Positions 1 to 7,072 of a DNA stretch of 15,145 nt are shown here, piece by piece (the stretch's first letter is position 1; every line of letters starts with the position of its first letter). Below the pieces are notes generated by a model. That model was not told the DNA's origin. It ran no database searches and saw only the letters and a list, made by a program, of their open reading frames with translations. Source of the DNA: CAYJPV01 sp964547975 (GTDB lineage: Bacteria; Acidobacteriota; Vicinamibacteria; Vicinamibacterales; JAKQTR01); the NCBI GenBank assembly GCA_964547975.1, contig CAZJRM010000133.1, positions 1-15,145 of the forward strand, written 5' to 3'. The position numbers and the translations under genes are program-made.

Positions 1-463
1 CACGCCCGGCGGCCGATGCCGTTGCGATGGCCCGCTCGCGCACCGCCGAGTCGAGCGGCATCCGCTGCAGCAGGACGTCGGCCGACGCCAGCGCGGCCGC
101 CGGCGTCGCGTCGGCTTCCACCCAGAACACTTCGCGCCGCAGCGTCGTGTCGGCCGGCCGCGCCGCCAGCGCTTCGCGGAACCGCGCCAGCGCCTCGGCC
201 GCGTGCCCCTCGTCTCGCAGCGTTCGCGCCAGCCCGATGATGGCGTCGATTCGCGTGCTGTCGCTGACACCGGTCACCGCCGCGCCCACCTGCCGGGCCT
301 CGGCGCGTCCGGGCAGCGCCAGCAGCAACGCCAGCAGCGTGACCGCCGGCAGCGTGATGGCCGGCCACGTGACCGTCAGCGGCGTGACCGCCAGCCGCCT
401 CGCGTGCGCCATCACCCTCGCGGCCGCCCACCTCGCGATCGTGCGTGTCGTGCCCGTGTTCAT
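1..463 (-). CDS. TPR-like exported protein, C-terminus beyond left edge
   Basis: A minus-strand frame stays open from the ATG at 463 to the left edge, giving about 154 residues; the C-terminus lies outside. The first 57 residues are basic, then hydrophobic (LPAVTLLALLLALPGRAEA), which reads as a signal peptide or signal anchor with a plausible cleavage site after AEA. The part that follows (DEGHAAEALARFREALAARPADTTLRREVFW) has the small/large residue spacing of a tetratricopeptide repeat, a protein-binding fold. The ATG overlaps the stop of the upstream gene as ATGA (460-463), which supports both this start and translational coupling. Being downstream of a BcsA-type synthase, it could be a periplasmic scaffold for polysaccharide secretion, like the TPR part of BcsC; that role is inferred from position. 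An internal ATG (residue 18) is a less likely start. Confidence 0.7.
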   Translation of the reverse strand, partial: MNTGTTRTIARWAAARVMAHARRLAVTPLTVTWPAITLPAVTLLALLLALPGRAEARQVGAAVTGVSDSTRIDAIIGLARTLRDEGHAAEALARFREALAARPADTTLRREVFWVEADATPAAALASADVLLQRMPLDSAVRERAIATASAAGR

Positions 464-852
464 CGTGATGCTCCGCCGTACGCCCGATCGATCAGCCCCT
501 GGAAGACCCGGCTCGCCTCGGTGTGCCGGCCCGCGCGCCGCAGCGCGTCGCCGTAGCGGAGCGCCGACCCGGGATCGCCCGGTGACAGCGCCAGCAGCCG
601 CTCGAGCGCGCGCAGTTCGATGCCGAGATCGCCCGTCTCGTGCGCCGCCTGCGCCAGCGTCTCGAGATGCCGCCGCGTGAGCGCCGGCCGCGACAAGGCC
701 GACTCCGCCACTTTCGCGAACGCCGTGCGCGACTGCGCCAGCTTCGACGGATCCTTTCGCAACGCGAGCAGGTCACGATACGTGAACGCGAACACGCCCG
801 CCTGCGCCGTCAGCGCCAGCCCGAGCACGGTGAGGAATCGTTTGAAGATCAT
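460..852 (-). CDS. small TPR-repeat protein with N-terminal membrane anchor
   Basis: This 130-residue protein starts 2 bp after the stop of the glycosyltransferase gene and ends in an ATGA overlap with the next gene, so all three are likely co-transcribed. Residues 1-24 (MIFKRFLTVLGLALTAQAGV...) form an uncleaved anchor or signal peptide with two early basic residues. Residues about 60-125 are helical with TPR-like periodicity, notably ELRALERLLALSPGDPGSAL and YGDALRRAGRHTEASRVFQG. It has no visible enzyme motif. A role as a periplasmic-facing partner or assembly factor of the synthase is inferred from the operon. I do not recognise a named family beyond TPR. Confidence 0.75.
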   Translation of the reverse strand: MIFKRFLTVLGLALTAQAGVFAFTYRDLLALRKDPSKLAQSRTAFAKVAESALSRPALTRRHLETLAQAAHETGDLGIELRALERLLALSPGDPGSALRYGDALRRAGRHTEASRVFQGLIDRAYGGASR

Positions 853-854
853 GA

Positions 855-3158
855 TCAGGCCGCGGCCTCCGCCGCGTCGTCGTCATCCTGCCGCCCGCGC
901 CACGCCCGCCGGTCGAACTGCGCCCCGATCCGGAACGCCGGGTACGCCGCGCTCGTCGGCAGCGGACGGCTGCGCACGACCGTCAGGCGCATCGACCGTT
1001 CGCCTCGCGGCTCGGTGAGGCTGGCCGTGATGGTCGTCCCGGTGGCCAGCGCCTGCGGCGCCACGAATCCCAGTCCGCCGTGGCTTTCGTCGCGCGTGAT
1101 CGCCAGGAACTCGCCGCCGGCGTGCCGCACGCGCAGCGGCAGCGTCTGGCCGTGCCGCCACGTCTCGCGGGCGTGGCCGCGCCGCGTCTTCGCGCGGCGG
1201 ACGATGCGCCCGAGCCACCACGGCTCGGACAGCCGCTCGAAGAGCGACGGGATCGCGAAGTGGAAGATGGCGTCGTTGATGTCGTCGATGTCCGCCTGCG
1301 TGAGGTCGATGAACCGCACGCGGTGCGCGACCCAGCCGTCCTGCGGCTGGTGGTAGCCGAGCACCTCGCCGTGCCGCGTGACGGTGCGGTCGCCCACGTG
1401 CATCTCGACGTCGATCCGTCGCCCGACCGTCAGCGGCGAGGTCCAGAGGACCGTGCAGCCGCCCTCCGAGAAGTCACCGGTCATGCCGAGGCCGGGCTCG
1501 TCGGCCAGGCGCACCGGGAAGTTCACGCGGAAGCGGGGCGCGCGCCGCTTCTGCGGCGGCCGTGTCGCCAGGCGCAGCACGTACCAGACGAGGCCCATGT
1601 TGTAGAAGGTCCAGAAACTCGCGATCGACGCGCCAAACCAGTCGTCCGTGATCCCGAAGCCCAGCCCCATCCAGCTCCAGCTGAGCGCCATGATGCTGAA
1701 GCCGAGCAGCGCGAAGTGGGGGATGACCTCCCGGCCCGCGCCGCCGCCGCCCGTCTTGCTCGTCACGACGAACGTGCCTTCGCCGCGGCCGAAGATCGCC
1801 CGCTTGAGCGCGCGCAGCATGGTGAAGAAGCTCGCCATGTTGAAGAGCTCGTCCATCAGGAGCCAGCCCGTGCCCGAGCTCATCACCTTGTAGGACACGA
1901 GCAGCGTGGCCAGGAAGGTCAGGTAGACCGTGAGGAACGTCTGATCGAAGTTGACAATCGGGAACGTGCGCGTGAGCAGCATCCACGGCGGCGCGAGGTA
2001 GAAGATGAGCTTCGGCACGCCGATCGTCCAGTGGTAGAGCGAGGCCGCGTAGTTGATGCGCTGGTTGAGCGTCAGGCCGCCGCACGTCAGCGGGTTGATA
2101 TGCCCCATGGTCTTCAGGTTGCCTTCGGCCCAGCGCAGGCGCTGGACGTCGAACGACTTGAAGTCCGTCGGGGCCAGGCCCGTGACGAGCATCTCGTTCA
2201 GGTAGACCGACTTCCACCCCTCGCTGTGGAGCACGATGGAGGTGTGCAGGTCTTCGGTGATCGTGCCGGTGATGATGCCGCCGTGGGGCGTGAGGGCGGA
2301 CCGCCGGAGCACGGCGCCGGTGCCGCAGAAGAAGGCGGCGTTGTAGTGGTCCTTGCCCGGCATCACGAGGTTGAAGAACACGTCCTGCTCGCCGTAGAGG
2401 CGGCGGGTCGTCCAGTTGACGCGGTGCTGGACCGAGTCGAGGTTGTGATACTGCTGCGGCACCTGCACGAGGGCGACGCGCGGATCCTGGAAGAAGCCGA
2501 GGGTGCGCTCGAGGAACGCCTCGCGCGGGACGTGGTCGGCATCGAAGGTCGCGATGAGGTCGGCGTCGGTCTTCGCGAAGGCGCTGTTCCAGTTGCCGGC
2601 CTTCGCGTGTCTGTTGTCCGCGCGCGTGAGGTAGTGCGCGCCGAGTGCGTCCGCCATCAGGCGGACCGCTTCGCGGCGCCCGTCGTCGAGGACGAAGGTG
2701 CGGTGCGGGTACCGCATCGCGATGGCGCCGCGCACGGTCTGGCGCAGGAGGTCCACGTCTTCGTTGTAGGTCGTGATGAAGACGTCGACCTTCAGCCCGG
2801 GCGGCGGCGTGGGAACCTGGCGGCCCCGCAGTGCCCAGCACTGGTGGTAGTAGAAGAGCAGCGAGAAGAAGCCGTGGACCTCGGCGAAGTAGACGAGCCC
2901 GGCGAACACGGGCGCCTCGGTGTTGAACGTGTAGGCCGCGCGGTAGGCGAGATACACGATAAAGATGCCGAGGCCGGCGAGCGCCACCGCCCGCTTGATG
3001 AGCCGTCTGGCGGGCCGGTCCAGATAGACGAGCGTCGAGTCGGCGTCGAACACCGGCGCGGCGGCGGAGCAGTCGGGCGAACGGGTCTCACGGTCTGGCA
3101 TCGGGTCGGGGTACACGCCCGCCGAAGGGCGGGCGCGTCCTGACACGAAAATCGGCAT
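855..3158 (-). CDS. bcsA: cellulose synthase-type (BcsA-like) family 2 glycosyltransferase with PilZ domain
   Basis: This is an inner-membrane processive glycosyltransferase that polymerises a nucleotide sugar (UDP-glucose in true BcsA) and exports the chain. In the 767-residue product the cytoplasmic GT2 domain shows VDVFITTYNED (about 124-134), DDG (158-160), FDADHV (205-210), TED (301-303) and the acceptor motif QRLRW (339-343). These are flanked by hydrophobic segments near 55-75, 80-105, 375-435 and 480-530. A PilZ domain follows, with RRAPR (538-542) and DFSEGG (562-567), the RxxxR and DxSxxG c-di-GMP-binding pattern, so activity is probably switched on by c-di-GMP. A second PilZ-like segment (about 673-745, RDESHGG) is degenerate. 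The ATG at 3158 was chosen for a GAGGA 11 nt upstream. A start at 3101 (MPDRE) fits the family as well, and a TTG at 3191 is possible. It leads the TPR operon. The polymer could be other than cellulose; no BcsB is visible in the window. Confidence 0.85.
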   Translation of the reverse strand: MPIFVSGRARPSAGVYPDPMPDRETRSPDCSAAAPVFDADSTLVYLDRPARRLIKRAVALAGLGIFIVYLAYRAAYTFNTEAPVFAGLVYFAEVHGFFSLLFYYHQCWALRGRQVPTPPPGLKVDVFITTYNEDVDLLRQTVRGAIAMRYPHRTFVLDDGRREAVRLMADALGAHYLTRADNRHAKAGNWNSAFAKTDADLIATFDADHVPREAFLERTLGFFQDPRVALVQVPQQYHNLDSVQHRVNWTTRRLYGEQDVFFNLVMPGKDHYNAAFFCGTGAVLRRSALTPHGGIITGTITEDLHTSIVLHSEGWKSVYLNEMLVTGLAPTDFKSFDVQRLRWAEGNLKTMGHINPLTCGGLTLNQRINYAASLYHWTIGVPKLIFYLAPPWMLLTRTFPIVNFDQTFLTVYLTFLATLLVSYKVMSSGTGWLLMDELFNMASFFTMLRALKRAIFGRGEGTFVVTSKTGGGGAGREVIPHFALLGFSIMALSWSWMGLGFGITDDWFGASIASFWTFYNMGLVWYVLRLATRPPQKRRAPRFRVNFPVRLADEPGLGMTGDFSEGGCTVLWTSPLTVGRRIDVEMHVGDRTVTRHGEVLGYHQPQDGWVAHRVRFIDLTQADIDDINDAIFHFAIPSLFERLSEPWWLGRIVRRAKTRRGHARETWRHGQTLPLRVRHAGGEFLAITRDESHGGLGFVAPQALATGTTITASLTEPRGERSMRLTVVRSRPLPTSAAYPAFRIGAQFDRRAWRGRQDDDDAAEAAA
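3117..3134 (-). promoter_or_regulatory. GC-rich hairpin near the synthase start
   Basis: Seven-base arms (GCCCGCC and GGCGGGC on the minus strand) with a CTTC loop form a strong hairpin between the two candidate starts of the synthase gene. If translation begins at 3101 the hairpin lies 15 nt upstream in the leader and could hinder ribosome entry. If it begins at 3158, the hairpin is inside codons and may mean nothing. Confidence 0.3.
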
Positions 3159-3195
3159 TTCGCCGGGATTCCTCAGCCGCCGGGCTGCCAAGTGG

Positions 3196-3305
3196 AAAGG
3201 GGGCCAGGCCCCCTTTTAGGTCTGACCACGCTCGCGAGAAAAGGGGGCCAGGCCCCCTTTTAGGTCTCACCACGCGCTCGCGCAAAAGGGGGCCAGGCCC
3301 CCTTT
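3196..3305. repeat. three tandem copies of a 44-45 bp palindromic repeat (A-centred orientation)
   Basis: Three nearly identical palindromes occur at 3196-3216, 3239-3261 and 3285-3305, of form A3-4 G5 CC A GG C5 T3-4. Their centres (3206, 3250, 3295) are 44 and 45 bp apart. The linkers are also related (TAGGTCTGACCACGCTCGCG and TAGGTCTCACCACGCGCTCG), so the unit is palindrome plus linker. The first linker contains a smaller palindrome, GGTCTGACC. The cluster lies between the divergent synthase and response-regulator genes. Each palindrome can fold with a stem of about 9 bp followed by T3-4, so it could terminate transcription in either direction. It belongs to the same family as the cluster at 10730-10839, reversed. 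The class resembles REP-type dispersed repeats. Confidence 0.9.
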
Positions 3306-3315
3306 CGCCCCCCCC

Positions 3316-3333
3316 ATCCTGTCCAGGCAGGAT
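3316..3333. repeat. short inverted repeat upstream of response regulator
   Basis: ATCCTG and CAGGAT are perfect 6-base arms around TCCAGG, 50 bp before the response-regulator ATG. It could be a protein binding site or weak hairpin. Six-base arms are not rare by chance in GC-rich DNA. Confidence 0.25.
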
Positions 3334-3383
3334 CGGACCGATAAGAACCACGTGAAGTTCGTACCACCGAGGACCGGGGCCTG

Positions 3384-4256
3384 ATGTCGGCGCCGGCACA
3401 GACACGCGTGCTTGTCGTCGTGAACGACCCCGGGGCGGCCGGGCGCGTGTGTCTCATTCTCGAACACGCCGGGTATGTGACCACGTGCGCGCATTCCGCC
3501 GAAGACGCTCGCCGCGCGGTCCTGGCGCGGACCCCGGATATGGTTCTCGTGGCGGCGCAGCTTGGCGACGCGGACGGCCTCGACGTGTGCCGGTGGATCA
3601 AGTCGGCGCCGGGCCGGGCCGACGTCCTCGTCATCCTGTTGTCCGACTCGCCGGCGGGCGCCGGCGCGGTGGAGGACCCGGATTCCGAGGCTGACGCCTG
3701 CCTGCCGCTGTCGGCGGCCGATCACGAACTGCTGGCGCGCGTCGCGTCGTACGCGCGCGTGGTCCGCGTGACCCGCGCGTTCCGGGCCGAGGCCGCGCAC
3801 CGTCGGCAGCTCGAAGCCGAACTCCGAGCCAGGCTGACACCCGCGCCGCCGATTGCCGATCACCGGTCGCTGCCTCGCGGAACCGAGACGATCCTCGCGG
3901 TGGAGGACGAACCCTCGATCCTCACGCTCGTGCGGACGTTGCTCGAGCGCCTCGGCTACACCGTGCTCACCGCAGCCACACCGCTCGAAGCCCTCGCCAT
4001 CGCGAGGGCCAACGGGCATCGTGTGGACCTCCTGATGGCGGACGTCGTGATGCCCGACATGAGCGGACCGATGCTGGCCGAGGCCCTCGCGCCGTACTAT
4101 CCGACGCTCAGGACGTTGTTCATGTCCGGTTACGCGCCGAGCATTCTCGACGGCTACGGCATCGATGCTGACAGTCCGAACTTCCTCGAAAAACCCTTCG
4201 CGATGTCCGCTCTGGCCGTGCGCCTGCGCGCCACCCTCGACCGCCCCCTCAGTTGA
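3384..4256 (+). CDS. stand-alone response regulator with two receiver domains, the first degenerate
   Basis: This 290-residue cytoplasmic protein has no DNA-binding or enzymatic output domain. Receiver 1 (about 7-125) keeps the fold pattern (PDMVLVAAQL, GLDVCRWIK, HELLARV). However, alanine 57 sits where the phosphorylated Asp is expected, and leucine replaces the conserved Lys (ACLPLS), so it is probably not phosphorylated. A basic helical linker (about 130-155) leads to receiver 2 (about 168-288), which is canonical: acidic EDE 174-176, phospho-acceptor D220 in MADVVMPDMSG, S248 in FMSGY and K270 in EKPF. Receiver 2 resembles those attached to hybrid histidine kinases, so a kinase elsewhere may phosphorylate it. 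The start has GGGG 4 nt upstream and GAGG 11 nt upstream, both imperfect. The 3' end overlaps the convergent lipoprotein gene by 8 bp. No kinase or chemotaxis kinase gene is adjacent. Confidence 0.85.
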   Translation: MSAPAQTRVLVVVNDPGAAGRVCLILEHAGYVTTCAHSAEDARRAVLARTPDMVLVAAQLGDADGLDVCRWIKSAPGRADVLVILLSDSPAGAGAVEDPDSEADACLPLSAADHELLARVASYARVVRVTRAFRAEAAHRRQLEAELRARLTPAPPIADHRSLPRGTETILAVEDEPSILTLVRTLLERLGYTVLTAATPLEALAIARANGHRVDLLMADVVMPDMSGPMLAEALAPYYPTLRTLFMSGYAPSILDGYGIDADSPNFLEKPFAMSALAVRLRATLDRPLS

Positions 4257-4638
4257 ACGTCACCGTGTGTGAGTGCCCCGCGTCGGAACTCGACTCCTTC
4301 GTCACGCGCTGACCGGAGGCGATGGCCGTCACCTCCGATGCCGCGAGCGTGACCGAGTGGGGATGCGCCGACGTCCCCTGGATGCCGAGCGTCAGGCCCG
4401 CCGCGGCCGACAGCTGGGCTGACGTGATGATGGCCGCGTGCCCGTGGTTGGTCCCGACCGTGCCCACCTTGTCGGACGTGCTGGTCGTCGAGGTCGTCGA
4501 TGACGAAGACGGGGCGGTCGGCGACCCCGAGTCGCTGCTGCAGCCCGACACCGTGATGGCAATGCCGGACAGCACCGCGAGCGCGGCGGCCAGCGTGAAT
4601 TCCCGACGATCGAGCGTACGAACCAGTTCCTGCGCCAT
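4249..4638 (-). CDS. small Tat-type lipoprotein with three His-x-His motifs
   Basis: I do not recognise a named family for this 129-residue protein. It starts with DRREFTLAAALAVLSG, a twin-arginine-like signal, ending in the lipobox VSGC (Cys33), so it should be exported, perhaps folded, and lipid-anchored. A Ser/Thr-rich linker (34-56) follows. The mature domain (about 57-129) carries HGH (65-67), HPH (92-94) and HSH (122-124), the last eight residues from the end, in alternating beta-like sequence such as HSVTLAASEV and HSHTVTFN. Six histidines in HxH pairs suggest metal binding (copper, zinc or nickel), and Tat export would suit a cofactor loaded in the cytoplasm; both are inferences. The ATG at 4638 has a strong GGAGG 8 nt upstream; longer readings in this frame lack such support. 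It is transcribed divergently from the propeller gene and its stop overlaps the response regulator. Confidence 0.8.
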   Translation of the reverse strand: MAQELVRTLDRREFTLAAALAVLSGIAITVSGCSSDSGSPTAPSSSSTTSTTSTSDKVGTVGTNHGHAAIITSAQLSAAAGLTLGIQGTSAHPHSVTLAASEVTAIASGQRVTKESSSDAGHSHTVTFN

Positions 4639-4646
4639 GTCCGTGT

Positions 4647-4712
4647 CCTCCAGGTGTTGACCGATGTCCTGTCGACTCTGGAGGGCAAGACACGTACCCG
4701 GACGCCTGGAGG
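4647..4712 (-). promoter_or_regulatory. possible RBS-hiding leader of the HxH lipoprotein gene
   Basis: On the minus strand the ribosome binding site lies in CCTGGAGG (4654-4647). Upstream in the same leader are CCTCCAGG (4712-4705), a perfect 8-base complement, and CCCTCCAG (4685-4678), a 7-base complement. The two could compete for, or jointly control, access to the RBS. Whether the transcript starts far enough upstream is unknown, and a GGAGG complement can occur by chance. Confidence 0.3.
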
Positions 4713-4769
4713 CGAAAGCCACGGAATCCCGGGCATTCGCCCAGCACCGGCGTCCGTCGGGTTTCGTAC

Positions 4770-4787
4770 CGCGTAAGGACTTACGCG
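4770..4787. promoter_or_regulatory. perfect 18-bp palindrome, candidate operator
   Basis: CGCGTAAGGACTTACGCG has perfect 8-base arms around GA. It covers the expected -35 area of the propeller-gene promoter (-10-like box at 4800) and is 132 bp upstream of the divergent lipoprotein start. Its size and symmetry fit a dimeric regulator such as TetR or GntR types. It lies in a divergent intergenic region with no other explanation, so a shared operator is plausible. No regulator gene is adjacent. Confidence 0.5.
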
Positions 4788-4799
4788 CGGCGTCGGTGT

Positions 4800-4805
4800 T
4801 ATCAT
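4800..4805 (+). promoter_or_regulatory. candidate -10 box for the propeller-lipoprotein operon
   Basis: TATCAT differs from the consensus TATAAT at one position and stands out in GC-rich surroundings, 33 bp before the ATG at 4838. At the right distance upstream there is only a poor -35 match (GGACTT at 4777), within the 18-bp palindrome. That would suit a regulated promoter. Confidence 0.4.
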
Positions 4806-4837
4806 CCGCCCCGGCGCGTGCCCCCGGGAAGGTCGTC

Positions 4838-7072
4838 ATGCACGCACTCCGGCGGTCGTTCATCACGTTCGTGTCTTCGGCGTTGACCGTGGTTGGCGCG
4901 GCGGCGGCCCAGCAGGGCCCGCCCGCCCCCGAGATCACGACGCTGCCCGTCGCGCAGGGGCCGGGCACGATTGAGGCGCAGCGCCGCGCGTGGTTCGCCG
5001 ACATGCAGGTGTCTCCCGGCGCCACGGAGACCGAGGGCCGTCTCGACCGCGCCCGGGCGATGGTCGAGCGCGCCGTGAGCGGGCGGGCACCGCGGATGGC
5101 CGTGGTCGGCGACGAGTGGGCTTCCATCGGGCCCTACGGCTTCCGCGACGAAGGCTACGTAATGAACGGGCGCGTACTCGGCGCCGCTGCCCATCCCTCC
5201 GACCCGAATACGATCGTCGTGTTCCCCGAAGACGGCGGCGTCCTTCGATCCGTCGACGGCGGTACCTCCTGGACCCGGATCAACGATGGCCGCCTCAGTG
5301 CCTGGATTTACGACTCGGCGGAACCCGCCATCGCGTTTGCCGTGGAATACCCGGGATCGCGAGTCCTGCGTTCCGATGACGGCGGCGTCACGTGGCGCGC
5401 GGTCTGGGCCGCGGCTGCCGGCGAGACGGTCCGCACCATCGCGATGGATCCCCGGTCGGCCGGCGGGACGGGGCAGCGGATTCTCGTCGCGGCCACCCGA
5501 GGACTGGTGGAGTTGTCCGGTGGCGGAGCATCGGCCCGTCTCGTCAGCCGGGATGTCGTGGCCGACCCGGTCGTGTTCAATCCGAAGAACCCCGACCAGG
5601 TGTTCGCGACGGCCTGGCATCCCGATGGCAAGGAGACGGACCGGATGTTCCGGTCGCTCGACGGCGGACGAAGCTGGCAGGCGATGGCGTTGCCGGCGTC
5701 GCCGCTCAGGGGCGTGGTCGTTGGAGCCGGCGACCCGGCGCGGTTGTACTTCGTGCGGTCCGACGGCGAGGGCGCCTACTCGCTGTATCGGAGCGATGAC
5801 CTTGGCGGATCGTGGACCCGGTTCGATGCGCCGAAGGAGTCCTACGAGGCGTGGACCTACGCCCTGACGCCGCATCCGACCGAGCCGCTGACGGTGTACG
5901 TGGGCGGACTCGACGTCTGGCGGTCGACCGACGGCGGTCGGGCGTGGGACTCGCTGGGTGTGCCGCACGTGGACCAGACCCGGTTCCTCTTCGACGCGGC
6001 CGGCCGGCTCCTGGTGTGCGGGGACGGCGGCGTGTTCCGGCGCGTCGGCGCCGTCTGGTTCAGTCTCGGCCGCGGGTATTCGGCGCTGCAGCTCTACCGG
6101 GTCACGCTCGATCCCGATCATCCGACCGTGCTGTACGCCGGCTCTCAGGACAATGGCACGCTGCAGATGCGCGGGGCCGCGGGGTGGGGCTCATTGAGCG
6201 GCGGTGACGGGGGAGGAGTCGCCATCGACGCGCCGGCGGGTCTCGTGTATTCGCACACGCAGCGCCAGGACGACGTTGGCGTGGTGATCTACCGGTGTCC
6301 GGTGTCCGGCCTGCAGCCCTGCACGCGCCTCGTGGCCCGAGAGCGAGGCGTCGATGCCGCCGAGAACATGGCGTTCATCCCCGTCCTGGTGAACGACCCG
6401 ACGGCGCCGTCGAACCTCTACCTGCTCGGGAGCCGGGTCTACCGTTCGACCGACCGGGGAGAAACCTGGGCCCCGGCCAGTCCCGTGCTCGCGACGATCT
6501 GCCGCGACTACGACGGCGGGAACCTCTGCTACCCGACGACGTTCACGCCGTACCTCACGGCCATCGGGTTCAGCGAGACGACACCCGGCGTCGCGTACGT
6601 GGGCGCGCTGCTGGGCTACGTGTGGTCCACGACGGACGGCGTCACGTGGCGGGCCGGGCGGGGCCTGCCGTACCGGCGCGTGAGCGGGATCGTGGTGCAT
6701 CCGAGAGACGCGTCGATCGCCTACGCCACGATGGCGGGGTACAACCCGGACAAGCCCGCCCCGTTCGGGAAGGGGCACGTCTTCCGCACCACGGACGGCG
6801 GCGCCACGTGGTCCGACGTGAGCGCCAACCTGCCGGACGTTCCCGCCAACGACGTGGTCATCGATCCGGACGGCGCGTCGGTCACGATCTACGTCGCGAC
6901 CGACGCCGGGGTGTTCCGGCTCATCGAGGGCGAGACCGAGTGGCAGGTCTTCGGCCGCGGGCTCCCGGCCGTGCGCGTCACCGACCTCGCCTACAGCCAG
7001 CGGACCGACACGCTGGCGGCGGCGACCTACGGTCGCGGACTGTTTGTCGTGTCCAGCAGGTACGGGCGATGA
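4838..7072 (+). CDS. secreted Asp-box (BNR/sortilin-like) beta-propeller protein
   Basis: The 744-residue product has a signal peptide (MHALRRSFITFVSSALTVV...AAAA, likely cut near residue 24). Its body is repetitive, with eight Asp-box-like motifs (S/T-x-D-x-G-x-x-W): SVDGGTSW 138, SDDGGVTW 179, SLDGGRSW 273, SDDLGGSW 319, STDGGRAW 363, STDRGETW 537, a variant TTDGVTW 598 and TTDGGATW 651. Such motifs mark beta-propellers of the sialidase, GH74 and VPS10/sortilin kinds. The spacing and length suggest one large or two stacked propellers. I cannot identify a glycosidase active site, so binding or hydrolysis of glycans is unproven. The ATG at 4838 follows GGGAAGG with 5 nt spacing, and the signal peptide starts there; upstream codons in frame look non-coding. 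The stop overlaps the next ATG (ATGA), so the two form an operon. Confidence 0.85.
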   Translation: MHALRRSFITFVSSALTVVGAAAAQQGPPAPEITTLPVAQGPGTIEAQRRAWFADMQVSPGATETEGRLDRARAMVERAVSGRAPRMAVVGDEWASIGPYGFRDEGYVMNGRVLGAAAHPSDPNTIVVFPEDGGVLRSVDGGTSWTRINDGRLSAWIYDSAEPAIAFAVEYPGSRVLRSDDGGVTWRAVWAAAAGETVRTIAMDPRSAGGTGQRILVAATRGLVELSGGGASARLVSRDVVADPVVFNPKNPDQVFATAWHPDGKETDRMFRSLDGGRSWQAMALPASPLRGVVVGAGDPARLYFVRSDGEGAYSLYRSDDLGGSWTRFDAPKESYEAWTYALTPHPTEPLTVYVGGLDVWRSTDGGRAWDSLGVPHVDQTRFLFDAAGRLLVCGDGGVFRRVGAVWFSLGRGYSALQLYRVTLDPDHPTVLYAGSQDNGTLQMRGAAGWGSLSGGDGGGVAIDAPAGLVYSHTQRQDDVGVVIYRCPVSGLQPCTRLVARERGVDAAENMAFIPVLVNDPTAPSNLYLLGSRVYRSTDRGETWAPASPVLATICRDYDGGNLCYPTTFTPYLTAIGFSETTPGVAYVGALLGYVWSTTDGVTWRAGRGLPYRRVSGIVVHPRDASIAYATMAGYNPDKPAPFGKGHVFRTTDGGATWSDVSANLPDVPANDVVIDPDGASVTIYVATDAGVFRLIEGETEWQVFGRGLPAVRVTDLAYSQRTDTLAAATYGRGLFVVSSRYGR

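Noticed and set aside
1080..3143. Long plus-strand open frame (687 codons) opposite the glycosyltransferase gene
   Set aside because: It is antisense to a gene with clear catalytic motifs; its product is rich in Arg, Glu, Val and His with no domain, as expected of a GC-rich shadow frame.
3196..3305. CRISPR array (three regularly spaced repeats)
   Set aside because: The spacers are near-identical to each other, the repeats are near-perfect palindromes in clusters of only three, and there are no cas genes.
4664..4837. Upstream start of the propeller gene at 4664
   Set aside because: That start would place a non-signal-like, basic sequence before a clear signal peptide, and would cover the palindrome and -10-like box. 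The ATG at 4838 has a good RBS.
4802..6121. Minus-strand open frame of 439 codons opposite the propeller gene
   Set aside because: Low-complexity Arg/Gly/Pro composition and no domain; the other strand has a signal peptide and Asp-boxes.
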